From CAVSRC01 sp963782045 (GTDB lineage Bacteria > Pseudomonadota > Alphaproteobacteria > Rhizobiales > Kaistiaceae), in the NCBI GenBank assembly GCA_963782045.1, contig CAWAIR010000033.1:169640-233639 (forward strand): DNA of 64,000 nt, given 5' to 3'. Shown here in pieces: positions 8,651-21,993 of this stretch. The position numbers and the translations under genes were made by a program. Numbering within the stretch: the stretch's first letter is position 1; every line of letters starts with the position of its first letter. Below the pieces are notes generated by a model. That model was not told where the DNA came from. It was given only the letters and a program-made list of their open reading frames with translations, and ran no database searches.

Positions 8651-9637
8651 ATGACAACGCATGCGACAGCGCCGGCGTTCCGGCTGCGCCTCGCGCAAGC
8701 ATCACCGCTCGAAGCTGCAGCGTCTCGCGCTGCGGTCGGCTGGCTGTTCCTGGTGCCGATGCTGGTCGGCGCTCGCCGTCGTCGCCGGCTGGCCGCTTGC
8801 TCCGCACCATCTATTTCGGCTTCACCGACGCCTCGCTCGACAACCTCGAACCGGCGCCAAGTTGATCGGCTTCGACAATTATCTGACGCTGGATCACGCT
8901 GCCGAGCGGCAAGGTCATCTATTCGGGCATCCTGGTCGATCCGCAATGGTGGAACGCGGTCTGGAACACGTTGCGTTTCGCCGTCGATCTCGGTGCGGCT
9001 CGAGACCGTGCTCGGCATGCTGGTCGCGCTGGTGCTCAACGCCGAGTTCAAGGGCCGCGGCATCGTGCGCGCCGCCATCCTGGTTCCCTGGGCGATCCCG
9101 ACCATCGTCTCGGCCAAGATGTGGGCATGGATGCTCAACGACCAGTTCGGCATCATCAACGACATGCTCATGCGCCTCGGCCTGATCGACTCACAAGATC
9201 GCCTGGACGGCCAACGCCGAGCACGGCGATGATCGCGGTGCTCATCGTCGACATCTGGAAGACGACGCCCTTCATGGCGCTGCTGATCCTCGCCGGCCTG
9301 CAGATGATCCCGCGCGACATCTACGAGGCGGCCAGGATCGACGGCGTCCACCCGCTCAAGGTGTTCTGGAGGGTGACGCTGCCGCTGGTGCGGCCGGCGC
9401 TGATGGTCGCGGTGATCTTCCGCGTGCTCGACGCGCTGCGCATCTTCGACCTGATCTACGTGCTGACGCCGAACATCGACGCAGACCAAGACCATGTCGG
9501 TGCTCGCCCGCAGAACCTGTTCGACTTCGACAAGTTCGCCTACGGCTCGGCGGCATCGACCCTGCTGTTCCTGATCATCGCGATGATGACCGTGCTCTAC
9601 ATCTGGCTCGGCCGGGTCAACTCGGCGAGGGCGTCCG

Positions 9638-9641
<4 letters not shown>
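8651..9641 (+). pseudogene. sugar ABC transporter permease 1 (ThuF/AglF-like), frameshifted
   Basis: Pieces in all three plus frames assemble into one inner-membrane permease: GWLFLVPMLV (TM1), KLIGFDNYLTL, LETVLGMLVALVLNAEFKGR, ILVPWAIPTIVSAKMWAWML, and the EAA loop IYEAARIDGVHPLKVFWRVT. Breaks lie near 8760, 8805, 8857, 8990, 9195, 9225, 9485 and 9630. The stop TGA at 9639-9641 overlaps the next start as ATGA, typical of translational coupling and a sign that the true gene is intact. MTTHATAPAF at 8651 is the likely start. Confidence 0.75.
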
Positions 9642-10478
<837 letters not shown>

Positions 10479-10493
10479 GCAGGAGCGGCAGCA

Positions 10494-11591
<1,098 letters not shown>

Positions 11592-11630
11592 GGGTCAGAA
11601 GCCAGGCTTCTGCAAGACCAAACTGCAATC

Positions 11631-13268
<1,638 letters not shown>

Positions 13269-13419
13269 AACGGCAATATTTCCCCGGAACCGGTCACCGC
13301 CGCGCGGGTTGACCGCAGGGAACCCCCTCCGGGGGCTGCCCTCATGGTGCGCGCCGGCTTGCGGCCGGCGCGCCGATCTTCTTTGCCCGCCCCTCCCGCC
13401 AACCCTGACGAGGAGCGAG

Positions 13420-14697
13420 ATGACGTCAGGCTACATCTTCCTGATCCTCGGCCTGCTGGTTCTCGCCTCGGCCTGGCTACCGCTGTTCATGCGCGGGCTG
13501 CCGGTGTCGCTGGCCGTGGTCGCGGTCGCGGCCGGCTACGTCTTCTTCTCGGTCGCCGGCATCCATGAGCTCAGCGTCGAGGAGCTCAACTGGACCGAAC
13601 AATTGACGCGGGTGGCGCTGGTGCTGGCGATCATGGCGGCCGGACTGAGCATCGATCGCCCGCTGTCGCGCCACACCTGGAGCAGCGCCGCCTGGCTGCT
13701 GGCGATCGGACTGCCGCTGACCCTGGTGCTGACGGCGGCCCTCGGCGTCTTCGTCCTGCAACTGCCTGTGGGCCTGGCGGTGCTGATGGCGGCGGTGCTG
13801 ACGCCGACCGACCCGGTGCTGGCCGGACCGGTGGAAGTGGGGCCGCCGGGCTCGGGGCCGGAGCGGGAAGTCCGCTTCGCGCTCACGGCCGAGGCCGGGG
13901 TCAACGACGGCCTCGCCTTCCCCTTCGTCGTCCTCGGCCTGATGCTGGTCTCGCATGGCGCCTCCGCCGGGGCGCTGGTGCACTGGTTCGGCATCGCGTT
14001 CCTGGGCAAGACGCTGGGCGCGGCCGTGATCGGCGGCCTGGTCGGCTGGCTGATCGTGCTCGGCAACCGCTACCTGCCCGATCGCATGCGCCTGCAGGCG
14101 TCGGGGTCGGGGACGGTTGCCCTCGGCCTGACCTTCTTCGCCTTCGGCGTGGCCGAGGTGATCTCCGCCAACGGCTTCGTCGCGGTGTTCGCCACGGCGG
14201 TCAGCATCCGCAGGGTGGCGCGCACCACTGATTACCTCCGCCAGCTCCACGGCTTCGCGGTCGACGTCGAGAAGGTGGTCACGATGCTGGTGCTGGCCAT
14301 CTTCGGCGGCCTGGTCGCCATCGGCGTGATCGGCAGCATCACCTGGCGGGAGGTGGCCTTCGTGGCCGGCACGCTGCTGGTCGCGCGGCCGATCGCCGTT
14401 CTCATCGCCACACCGGCGGCGCCCTTTTCGCGGCGGGAACGCTTGGCGACCGGCTATCTCGGCGTGCGCGGCCTCGCCTCGCTCTATTACGCGGTGCACG
14501 CGGCGGGCTCGCTCAGCGGCGACGACCGCGCCGCCGTGCTGTCGATCGTCGCGCTGGTGGTGCTTTCCTCCGCCGTCCTCTATGGCGTCACCGCCGACGC
14601 CGTCATGCGCTGGGTCGATAACGACGGCGCATCCGGCGATGACGCCGCGGTGCGGCTGGGCGAGGCGGCCGAGCGCAGGCCGCCGGATGCCGCCTGA
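13420..14697 (+). CDS. cation:proton antiporter, CPA1/NhaP-like
   Basis: A 425-aa polytopic protein with 11-13 predicted membrane helices. CPA1 motifs are visible: LTPTDPVLAGPVEVG and EAGVNDGLAFPFVVLG, the latter holding the ND pair of the ion-binding site. It exchanges Na+ or K+ for H+ across the inner membrane. ATG 13420 follows GAGGAGCG; the longer open frame from 13219 overlaps the previous gene and is not family-like. Single-gene unit. Confidence 0.9.
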   Translation: MTSGYIFLILGLLVLASAWLPLFMRGLPVSLAVVAVAAGYVFFSVAGIHELSVEELNWTEQLTRVALVLAIMAAGLSIDRPLSRHTWSSAAWLLAIGLPLTLVLTAALGVFVLQLPVGLAVLMAAVLTPTDPVLAGPVEVGPPGSGPEREVRFALTAEAGVNDGLAFPFVVLGLMLVSHGASAGALVHWFGIAFLGKTLGAAVIGGLVGWLIVLGNRYLPDRMRLQASGSGTVALGLTFFAFGVAEVISANGFVAVFATAVSIRRVARTTDYLRQLHGFAVDVEKVVTMLVLAIFGGLVAIGVIGSITWREVAFVAGTLLVARPIAVLIATPAAPFSRRERLATGYLGVRGLASLYYAVHAAGSLSGDDRAAVLSIVALVVLSSAVLYGVTADAVMRWVDNDGASGDDAAVRLGEAAERRPPDAA

Positions 14698-14762
14698 CGC
14701 CGAAGGGGCCATGGAACGCAATGCGCGGGCCAGTACGGTGCGTCGAGCGCAAGCGCCTGCCT

Positions 14763-14966
14763 CTATTCGTCCCTGCCGAGGCCGGCATCACGCCCGTCGC
14801 CGTCGCCGGGGCGGCCGGCCGGCCGGTTCCAATCGACGTGATGGCAGGTGGGGCACAGGAAGACGAGAAAGTATTCGCCCCGGGACCAGCCTTCGATCCG
14901 GGCCCGGAACTGCGTGTCTGCACCACACTGGGTACACTTCGTCACTGCGCGCACTTTTGTTAGCAT
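14763..14966 (-). CDS. small zinc-ribbon protein
   Basis: From ATG 14966 the frame gives 67 residues with two CxxC knuckles, C11-C14 (KCTQCGAD) and C38-C41 (LCPTCHHVDW), spaced as in rubredoxin-like zinc ribbons. No signal peptide or membrane segment is present and the C-terminal tail is low-complexity. There is no clear Shine-Dalgarno sequence. The Cys pattern is the main reason to believe it is real; its role is unknown. Confidence 0.5.
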   Translation of the reverse strand: MLTKVRAVTKCTQCGADTQFRARIEGWSRGEYFLVFLCPTCHHVDWNRPAGRPGDGDGRDAGLGRDE

Positions 14967-15162
14967 GGCAAAACGACAGTCGAAATCCAAGCGGTCAACC
15001 GCGTAGCGGCCATTCCGTTCCACAGACCCACCCGGTTCGCCTCCGGCAGCCGGGTTGCTGTACACTCACCATTCATGTCTGATCAGCATGTTAGGGTCGC
15101 TCTTCACCGGGTGTGAACCATGACCAGGCTGCGGCGGCAGTCGATGGGCGGATGCCGGAATC

Positions 15163-17042
15163 GTGCGCGTTTGTGAGTTTCTTCGCAGGGTCTTGATGGT
15201 GCTGCTGGCGCTGACCGCGACGGCCGCCACGGTGGCGCCTGCGTCCGCGGCGCTGAGCGACCTGTGGCCGTTCGGGCGGAGCGCGCCCAAGGAGACGATC
15301 CCCGATCCCCTACCCTATAGGGTGACCTTCTCGGCTGGCGATGCGGGCTGGAGCCTCGAACGCGCGCTGCGCCAGGCTTCCGAACTGGTCAACCGCCAGA
15401 AATTGCCGGCGTCCGGACTGGTCGGGCTGCTGGCGCGCGCCCGGCAGGACCTCGGGCGCCTGACGGCGGTGCTCTACGAGAACGCCCGCTATGCCGGCGA
15501 GGTGTCGATCACGGTGGACGGCAAGCCGCTGGCCAAGGTCGATCCGTTCGCAGCGATGGCGACCCGCCCGGTGCCGGTGACCATCACCGTCAGGCCCGGT
15601 GCCGAATTCGTCTTCGGCGCGGTGCGCGCGGCGCCGCTGCCGGCGGGGACGACGCTCGAGTTGCTGGGGCTGGTGCCGGGCTCGCCGGCCCGCGCGTCGG
15701 TGGTCGTCGATGCCGAGACGAAGCTGGCCGAGGCATGGCAGGACGAGGGCCACCCGCTGGCGGTCGCCGGCCAGCGCGATACCGTTGCCGACCATCGCAC
15801 CAAGACGCTCGACGTGACGCTGGCCGTGCGTCCCGGGCCGGTTGCCGATTTTGGCCGGGTCACGGTGAGCGGCACCGACGCGGTCGATCCCAATCTCGTG
15901 CTGCGCCGCGCCGGCATCGACGGCGGGCTCTACTCGGCAAAAATCGTCAAGCGCGCCACCCGGCGCCTGCGCGACCTCGGCGTCTTCGCCAGTGTCGAGG
16001 TGACGCCCGCCGACAGGCTCGACACCGACGGGACCATCCCGGTCGCGATCACGGTCAGCGAGCGCAAGCCGCGGGTGATCGGCGCCAGCGTCACCTATTC
16101 CAACACGGAAGGGCTGGGTTCGGGGGTCCACTGGACGCACCGCAACCTCTTCGGCGGCGCCGAGCAACTGAAGCTGTCGGCGTCCATCTCGCGCCTGCTC
16201 GATGGCGCCTTCGATCCCGATTTCCGTCTCGCCGGCAACTTCCGCAAGCCGGCCGTGCTCGATCCGATGACGGATTTCACGCTGCGCGTGGCGGGCTATC
16301 GCGAGACGACCGACGCCTATCGGGTGACGGCGCTGGAGAGCGAAGTCGGGCTCGAACACACCTTTTCCGACACGCTGAGCGGCTCGCTCGGTGTGGAGGT
16401 GGCGCGATCGCGGACGGTCGAGCCGACGGTGACCGAGGACCACCTGCTGACCACGCTCACCGGCAAGCTCGACTGGGACACGCGCGACAACAAGCTTGAT
16501 CCGAGCAGCGGCCACCGCGCGCTGTTCTCGGCGGCGCCCGCATACGATTTCCTCGAGCACACGCCCTACGCCACACTCGGCGCCGACGTCTCCGGCTACT
16601 GGGGATTTGGCAATGCCGACCGCTTCGTGCTCGCCGCCAGGGCGGCGGCGTCGATCCTCACGGTAGACGACGTCACCAAGGTCGCCGCCGACCGCCGTCT
16701 CTATTCCGGCGGCGCCGGATCGGTGCGCGGCTATGCCTACCAGAACATCGGACCGCATGACGGCGCTCGGCAATCGCGGTGGGCGGGCGCAGTTCGGTGC
16801 TCTTCTCCGGCGAATTGCGCTACCGCGTGACTGACACCATCGGCGTGGTCGGCTTCGTCGATGCCGGCAATGCCTATGCCTCGCTGCTGCCGCGGTTGGA
16901 TGGTCTGAAGGTCGGCGTCGGCGCGGGCCTGCGCTATCTGACGCCGGTCGGCCCGATCCGGCTCGATGTTGCGGTTCCCCTGCAGCGGGGCCCCAACGAC
17001 CCCTCGGTCGGCATCTACGTGGGACTGGGCCAGGCTTTCTGA
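15163..17042 (+). pseudogene. tamA: TamA: outer-membrane translocation/assembly protein, frameshifted near 16775
   Basis: GTG 15163 begins a signal peptide (LMVLLALTATAATVAPASA), followed by POTRA domains (about residues 45-260) and an Omp85 beta-barrel (YSNTEGLGSGVHWTHRNLFG, then the barrel motif GGAGSVRGYAYQNIG). The frame breaks near 16765-16790 and continues at VGGRSSVLFSGELRYRV up to the C-terminal strand YVGLGQAF. Removing two extra bases (in GGCGCTC and AATCGCG) restores DGLGNAVGGRSS, so two insertions explain the break. TamA with TamB inserts autotransporters and other outer-membrane proteins. The tamB gene starts 3 nt later. Confidence 0.85.
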
Positions 17043-17044
17043 TC

Positions 17045-20000
17045 GTGACCAGACGCAGACGCAGACCAGGCAGGGTGTGGCGCATCCTCGGGATCGCGCT
17101 GGGAGCAATCGTGGCGGTGCTGGCGATTGTGCTCGGCGGCCTGGCGACGCCACCCGGCCGCGCGCTGGTCGCCGGCGCGGTCGAACGCGCCGGCGCCGGC
17201 AGCGGCGTCACGGTCTCCATCGACAATCTCACCGGCTGGCTGCCGTTCTCGCTCGGTGCCGACAGGATCGTGCTCGCCGATGACGCGGGCCCGTTCGCCG
17301 AAATCGACGGGCTTGCCATCGACATTCATACGAGCGCGCTTCTCACCGGCAGCCTGTCGCTGGATCAGATCACGGCGAAGCGCATCGTCCTTCAGCGCCG
17401 GCCGCATCTTGCCGGTGGCGGCGGCCGCAACGGTGCCCTGCTGCCGTTTGCGGCACGGGACGTCGAGGTGGCGCGACTGGAACTCGGCAAGGCGATCGCC
17501 GGCAGACCCGCCGTGCTCGCCCTGACGGGGTCGCTGGTCTCTGGCGCCGATGGCAGCTTGGCGGCCAAACTCGACGCCCGGCGCATCGATGGCGGCGCGG
17601 CGACGCTCGATGCGACGCTGGCGCGCGCCGACGGCACGGCGCCGCTCAACGCCTCGGTGGCGCTCAAGGAAGCGGCCGACGGAATCCTGCTCGGCCTGAT
17701 CGGGCGACCATCGGGGCCGGCCTATGCGCTCGATGCCAAGCTCGCCGCGCGTGGCGATGCGCTCACCGGCAACCTGTCGCTGACCTCGGGCGGCGCCGCG
17801 CACTTCAGTGGTGCGTTCATGTCGTCACCGGCAGGCGCCGGGACGCGCCTCACGGCCAAGGGCAGCGGCGATCTCGCCGAGCTGGTGCCGCCCGACTACG
17901 CCGGCCTGCTGAGCGGGCCGATCAATGTCGCCGTCGATGCGGACTGGGCGGGCGCCGCGGGCAAGGCGCTGCCGCGCGTCGTGCTGCGCCAGGGCGAGGT
18001 CACCACGGACAGCGTGCGCGCCTCCGCCAGCGGAACGCTGGACGGAAGCAAGACCGACCTGGCGTTGACGGTGAATGTCGCCAGGCCCGACGGCGGCGCC
18101 ATCGCCCTGCCCTTCCTCGGCACCGGCGCCGCGGTGGAGAGCCTGTCGCTCACCGGCAAGGGCGCGCCCTCCGGCAAGGTCGTCCGCTTCGATCTCGTCG
18201 GCCACGTCGCCGGCTTCAAGGTTGCCGATGCCAGCATTGCCGATGCCGGCCTGTCATTCGCCGTCGAGGCGCATCCGGACGATGCGCTGGCCGGCGGCAA
18301 GCTGCCCTTCGGCCTGCGCATCGAGGCCGACGCCATCGAGACGCCGAGCGGGCGGCTGGCGTCGGGCGCGAATGCGCCCCTGGTGCTGACGGCGGACGGA
18401 ACCTTCGACACCACGACCGGCATCGCCCAGACGAACGCCAAGCTCGCGGCCGCCGGGGGAGACGCGACCTTCGACGGCACCGCCACGGCCGGTGCCGTCA
18501 CGGGGCGCGCGACCATCACCTTTGCCGACATCGCGCCCTTGTCGCCGCTTGCCGGCCGCACGCTTGCCGGCGCCGTCAACGCGACGCTCGAGGGAACGGT
18601 CGCCGGCGCCGCGCCGGCCTTCACCATCAGGGGAACGACGACCGATCTTTCGCCCGGCGACGCGCGCCTGAAGCGCCTCCTCGCCGGCGTCACCAAGTTC
18701 GGCGCCACGGTCAAGGGCCGCTCCGGCGGCGGCATGGCGGTCAGCGACCTCGCCGTCAACGGCGCCGGCTTGAGCGCACGCGGCAGCGCCAGCTTCGCCG
18801 CCGACACCATCGACGCCAGGCTGGCGGGATCGCTTGCCGATCTCGGCCGGCTGGCGGACAAGTCCGCGGGCACCGCGACCTTCACGCTCAATGCCTCCGG
18901 CGCCGCCGCGCGTCCGGACGTGGACGCGACCATAGCGGTGGCGGAGGGCAGGCTGCTCGACCAGCCCGTCAGCAATGCCAAGATCGCGCTCAAGGGCGGC
19001 CCGACCGATGCCGGCTGGCAGGCAACGCTCAGCCTCGACGGCAGCCTTGCCGGCGGGCGCCTGGCCGGGACGGCGGTCGCCACCGTCGAGCGCAGCGACG
19101 GCGCCCTCGCCTTCCCCAAGGTCGACCTTGCCATCGGCAAGAACCGGATCACCGGAGCCATCGCGGGCACGACGGCGGGCCTGCTCGACGGCAGCCTGAC
19201 GCTCGCCGTGCCCGACTTGAGGACGCTCGCCGCGCTGGCGCTGGTCCCCGCCTCGGGAACCGGCGAGGCGAGCATCCGCCTCCAGCCGGAGAACGGCAGC
19301 CAGTCGATCGCCGTCACCTTCAAGGGCTCCGACATCACCTGGCAGGACATGGCGGCGGGCGGTATCGACGCCACCGCGACGGTCGCTGATGCCCTGGGGA
19401 CGCCGAAGGTGCGCGGCAATGCGTCGATCTCGGCGGTCAATCTCGGCGGGCGGCGCCTCGACACGATCACGGCGACGGCGACGGTCGAGGGCGGCACGAC
19501 ACGCATCGAAGCCAGCGCCAGGGGACCGGAGATCGACCTCTCCACCGTCGTCCGCCTGGCCGGCGCGGCGATCACCATCGACAGCCTGAAGGGCGCCGCA
19601 TTCGGCACGGCCGTCGGGCTGAGCCAGCCGGCGAGCGTCGCGCTCGACGGCGGCACGACGCGGATCGCCGGCGCGATCGTGACGCTGGGCGGCGGCGCGC
19701 TGCGGATCGCGGGCACGGTATCGCCGCGGCTCGACCTGACCGTCGATGTGACCAAGGTCTCCGCGTCGCTGGTCAACGGCTTCTCGCCGGGCCTCGGGGC
19801 GGAAGGATCGGTCAGCGGGCGCGCCAGGTTCAGCGGGGCACCGGCGGCGCCGGCCATCGACTGGCAGGCGGACTGGAGCGGGTTCGCGCTGGCGGCGACG
19901 CGCGCGGCCGGTCTGCCGGCGCTTGCCATCGCCGCAAGCGGCAAGAGCACCACGGCCGCATCGACGGTCGCCGCCAAGCTTTCCGGCGCCGGCCTCGCGC

Positions 20001-21334
20001 TTACCGTCGACGGCACCTTGCCGTTCAAGGGATCGGGGCTCGACCTCAAGGCCGACGGCACCGTGCCGCTGGCGCTGCTGGCGCTGAGCTCCAGCCGCGA
20101 GCTGCGGCTCGCCGGCAATGCCAGCGTGAACGTCGCCGTCGGCGGTGCGCTGGCGGCGCCCGCGGTGAGCGGCGGCGTCGACCTCGCCAACGCGACGATC
20201 ATCGACGGCGAGACCGGCTTCGGCATTTCCGGCGCCAACGGCCATATCGCCTTCGACGGCCGCAAGGCGACGATCGAGAACCTCTCCGGGCGCTTCTCGC
20301 AGGGCGGCACGGTCACGCTTACCGGCTCGGTCGCGACCGACCAGAGCGACCTGCCGGCGGACCTGACGGTCAGCGTCAACAATGGCCGCTACGCGGACGG
20401 CAACGTCGTCAACACGACCTTCTCCGGCAACCTCGCCATCAAGGGGCCGCTGCTCGGCGACGGCACGGTGACGGGCAGCATCGATCTCGGACGCACCGAG
20501 ATCCAGCTCCCCGACCGGGTCGGCGGGCCAGCCAACGCCCTCGACGTGCAGCACGTCAATGCGCCGCCGGACTTCAAGCCGCCGATCCCGCAGACCCCGC
20601 AGGGGAGCGCCGACAACACACCGGCCGGCGGCGGCCTCAACCTGGACATCGCGCTGACCGGCAACTCTGGTATCTACGTGCGCGGCTTCGGCATCGATGC
20701 CGAACTCGCCGGCTCGCTCAAGGTCGGCGGCTCGACCCGGAGCCCGCAGGCGGTGGGCGGCTTCCAGTTGCAGCGCGGGCGCATGGACGCGGTGGGCAAG
20801 CGCTTCACCTTCACCACCGGCACGCTGACCTTCTCCGGCAGCCTGGTGCCGGTGGTCGATTTCGCCGCGACCACGCAGACCTCGGACGCGGTGGTGACGC
20901 TCAACGTCACCGGCCCGGCCACCGACCCGCAGATCAGCCTGACCTCGTCGCCGAGCATGCCGGAGGAGGAGATCCTCTCACGACTGCTGTTCAACCAGGG
21001 CGTCGGCAGCCTGTCGGCGGTGCAAGCGCTGCAGCTTGTCGATGCCGTTGGCCAGCTCACCGGGGCGACCGGCAACGTCGGCATCGTGGCCCGCATCCGC
21101 AATGCCACCGGCCTCGACGACCTCGATATCCGCCAGAGCGACAGCGGCGGAACGACGGTGGGCATCGGCAAGCGGCTGAACGACAACATCCGCCTGGGGA
21201 TCGAGGGCGGAACCGGCGCCGACTCCGGCCGGGTGACCATCGACCTCAACATCACCAAGAACCTCAAGGCGCAGGGCAGCGCCGGCCAGGACGGCTCGGG
21301 CCAGGTCGGTCTCACCTACGAACGGGAATATTGA
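17045..21334 (+). CDS. tamB: TamB: translocation and assembly module protein
   Basis: The 1429-aa product has an N-terminal membrane anchor (GIALGAIVAVLAIVLGGLA), a long repetitive beta-rich body of AsmA/TamB type, and the conserved C-terminal DUF490 domain ending in VGLTYEREY. The C-terminus carries EEEILSRLLFNQGVGSLSA and GLDDLDIRQSDSGGTTVGIG, typical of TamB. It spans the periplasm from the inner membrane and hands lipids or substrates to TamA. GTG 17045 lies directly after the tamA stop, so the two are co-translated. The antisense open frames opposite this gene are GC-driven shadows. Confidence 0.93.
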   Translation: MTRRRRRPGRVWRILGIALGAIVAVLAIVLGGLATPPGRALVAGAVERAGAGSGVTVSIDNLTGWLPFSLGADRIVLADDAGPFAEIDGLAIDIHTSALLTGSLSLDQITAKRIVLQRRPHLAGGGGRNGALLPFAARDVEVARLELGKAIAGRPAVLALTGSLVSGADGSLAAKLDARRIDGGAATLDATLARADGTAPLNASVALKEAADGILLGLIGRPSGPAYALDAKLAARGDALTGNLSLTSGGAAHFSGAFMSSPAGAGTRLTAKGSGDLAELVPPDYAGLLSGPINVAVDADWAGAAGKALPRVVLRQGEVTTDSVRASASGTLDGSKTDLALTVNVARPDGGAIALPFLGTGAAVESLSLTGKGAPSGKVVRFDLVGHVAGFKVADASIADAGLSFAVEAHPDDALAGGKLPFGLRIEADAIETPSGRLASGANAPLVLTADGTFDTTTGIAQTNAKLAAAGGDATFDGTATAGAVTGRATITFADIAPLSPLAGRTLAGAVNATLEGTVAGAAPAFTIRGTTTDLSPGDARLKRLLAGVTKFGATVKGRSGGGMAVSDLAVNGAGLSARGSASFAADTIDARLAGSLADLGRLADKSAGTATFTLNASGAAARPDVDATIAVAEGRLLDQPVSNAKIALKGGPTDAGWQATLSLDGSLAGGRLAGTAVATVERSDGALAFPKVDLAIGKNRITGAIAGTTAGLLDGSLTLAVPDLRTLAALALVPASGTGEASIRLQPENGSQSIAVTFKGSDITWQDMAAGGIDATATVADALGTPKVRGNASISAVNLGGRRLDTITATATVEGGTTRIEASARGPEIDLSTVVRLAGAAITIDSLKGAAFGTAVGLSQPASVALDGGTTRIAGAIVTLGGGALRIAGTVSPRLDLTVDVTKVSASLVNGFSPGLGAEGSVSGRARFSGAPAAPAIDWQADWSGFALAATRAAGLPALAIAASGKSTTAASTVAAKLSGAGLALTVDGTLPFKGSGLDLKADGTVPLALLALSSSRELRLAGNASVNVAVGGALAAPAVSGGVDLANATIIDGETGFGISGANGHIAFDGRKATIENLSGRFSQGGTVTLTGSVATDQSDLPADLTVSVNNGRYADGNVVNTTFSGNLAIKGPLLGDGTVTGSIDLGRTEIQLPDRVGGPANALDVQHVNAPPDFKPPIPQTPQGSADNTPAGGGLNLDIALTGNSGIYVRGFGIDAELAGSLKVGGSTRSPQAVGGFQLQRGRMDAVGKRFTFTTGTLTFSGSLVPVVDFAATTQTSDAVVTLNVTGPATDPQISLTSSPSMPEEEILSRLLFNQGVGSLSAVQALQLVDAVGQLTGATGNVGIVARIRNATGLDDLDIRQSDSGGTTVGIGKRLNDNIRLGIEGGTGADSGRVTIDLNITKNLKAQGSAGQDGSGQVGLTYEREY

Positions 21335-21360
21335 GGGAAGCAGCCGCCGGCGCCGCCGGC

Positions 21361-21993
21361 CTACAGCAGCAACAGCCCCTGGCGCCGGGCCACGGCGACG
21401 GCCTGGCTGCGCCGCTGGACGCCGAGCTTGCGGCAGAGATTGTTGAGGTGGAAGCGCACCGTGCGCTCGCGGACGTCAATCTGGCGCGCGATCATCTTGT
21501 TGGTCAGCCCCTCGGCGACGCCCTTCAGGCACTCCAGCTCGCGCGGCGTCAGCTCGACCACGTCCACCTGGTGGCGGGCGATCTGCTGCGACAGGTACTG
21601 CCGCCCGGCGGCGACCGCGCGCACCGCATCGAGCAGCTCCTCGAACAGCGCATCCTTGATGACGTAGCCGGACAGCCCGCGCCTGATCAGCCCGGAGGCG
21701 AAGGCCGGCTCCAGGTGCATGGTCAGCGCCAGCAGGCCGCAGGCGGCGTCGATCGCCGCCACCCGGTCGATGATCGCCGCCATGCCCGGACCCGGCATGG
21801 AGATATCGACGATGGCAACGTCCGGCTTCAGCGCCTCGATCAGATGAAGCAGGTCGTCGCCATTGTCGGTGTCGCCGACGATGGCGATGCCGGGCTCGTT
21901 GTGAAACAGGGTCTTGATGCCCTCGACGAACAGCCGGTGGTCGTCGGCGACGACGACGCGCAGGTCGCTGGATTGCTGCGCGAGCGTGTTCAT
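21361..21993 (-). CDS. NarL/LuxR-family response regulator
   Basis: The 210-aa protein has a receiver domain (VVVADDHRLFVEGIKTL, phospho-acceptor Asp in AIVDISMPG, Lys in VIKDAL) and a LuxR-type helix-turn-helix (LTPRELECLKGVAEGLTNKM, then ERTVRFHLNNLCRKL). It overlaps its kinase gene as ATGA (21990-21993), so the pair is translated together. It lies divergent from the peptide-export operon starting at 24113, which makes that operon a candidate target; this is inference from position. Confidence 0.92.
   Translation of the reverse strand: MNTLAQQSSDLRVVVADDHRLFVEGIKTLFHNEPGIAIVGDTDNGDDLLHLIEALKPDVAIVDISMPGPGMAAIIDRVAAIDAACGLLALTMHLEPAFASGLIRRGLSGYVIKDALFEELLDAVRAVAAGRQYLSQQIARHQVDVVELTPRELECLKGVAEGLTNKMIARQIDVRERTVRFHLNNLCRKLGVQRRSQAVAVARRQGLLLL

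Noticed and set aside
17896..20382. 828-aa open frame on the minus strand opposite tamB
   Set aside because: Low-complexity Ala/Ser/Arg/Pro sequence with no family resemblance; it is the antisense shadow of a GC-rich gene.
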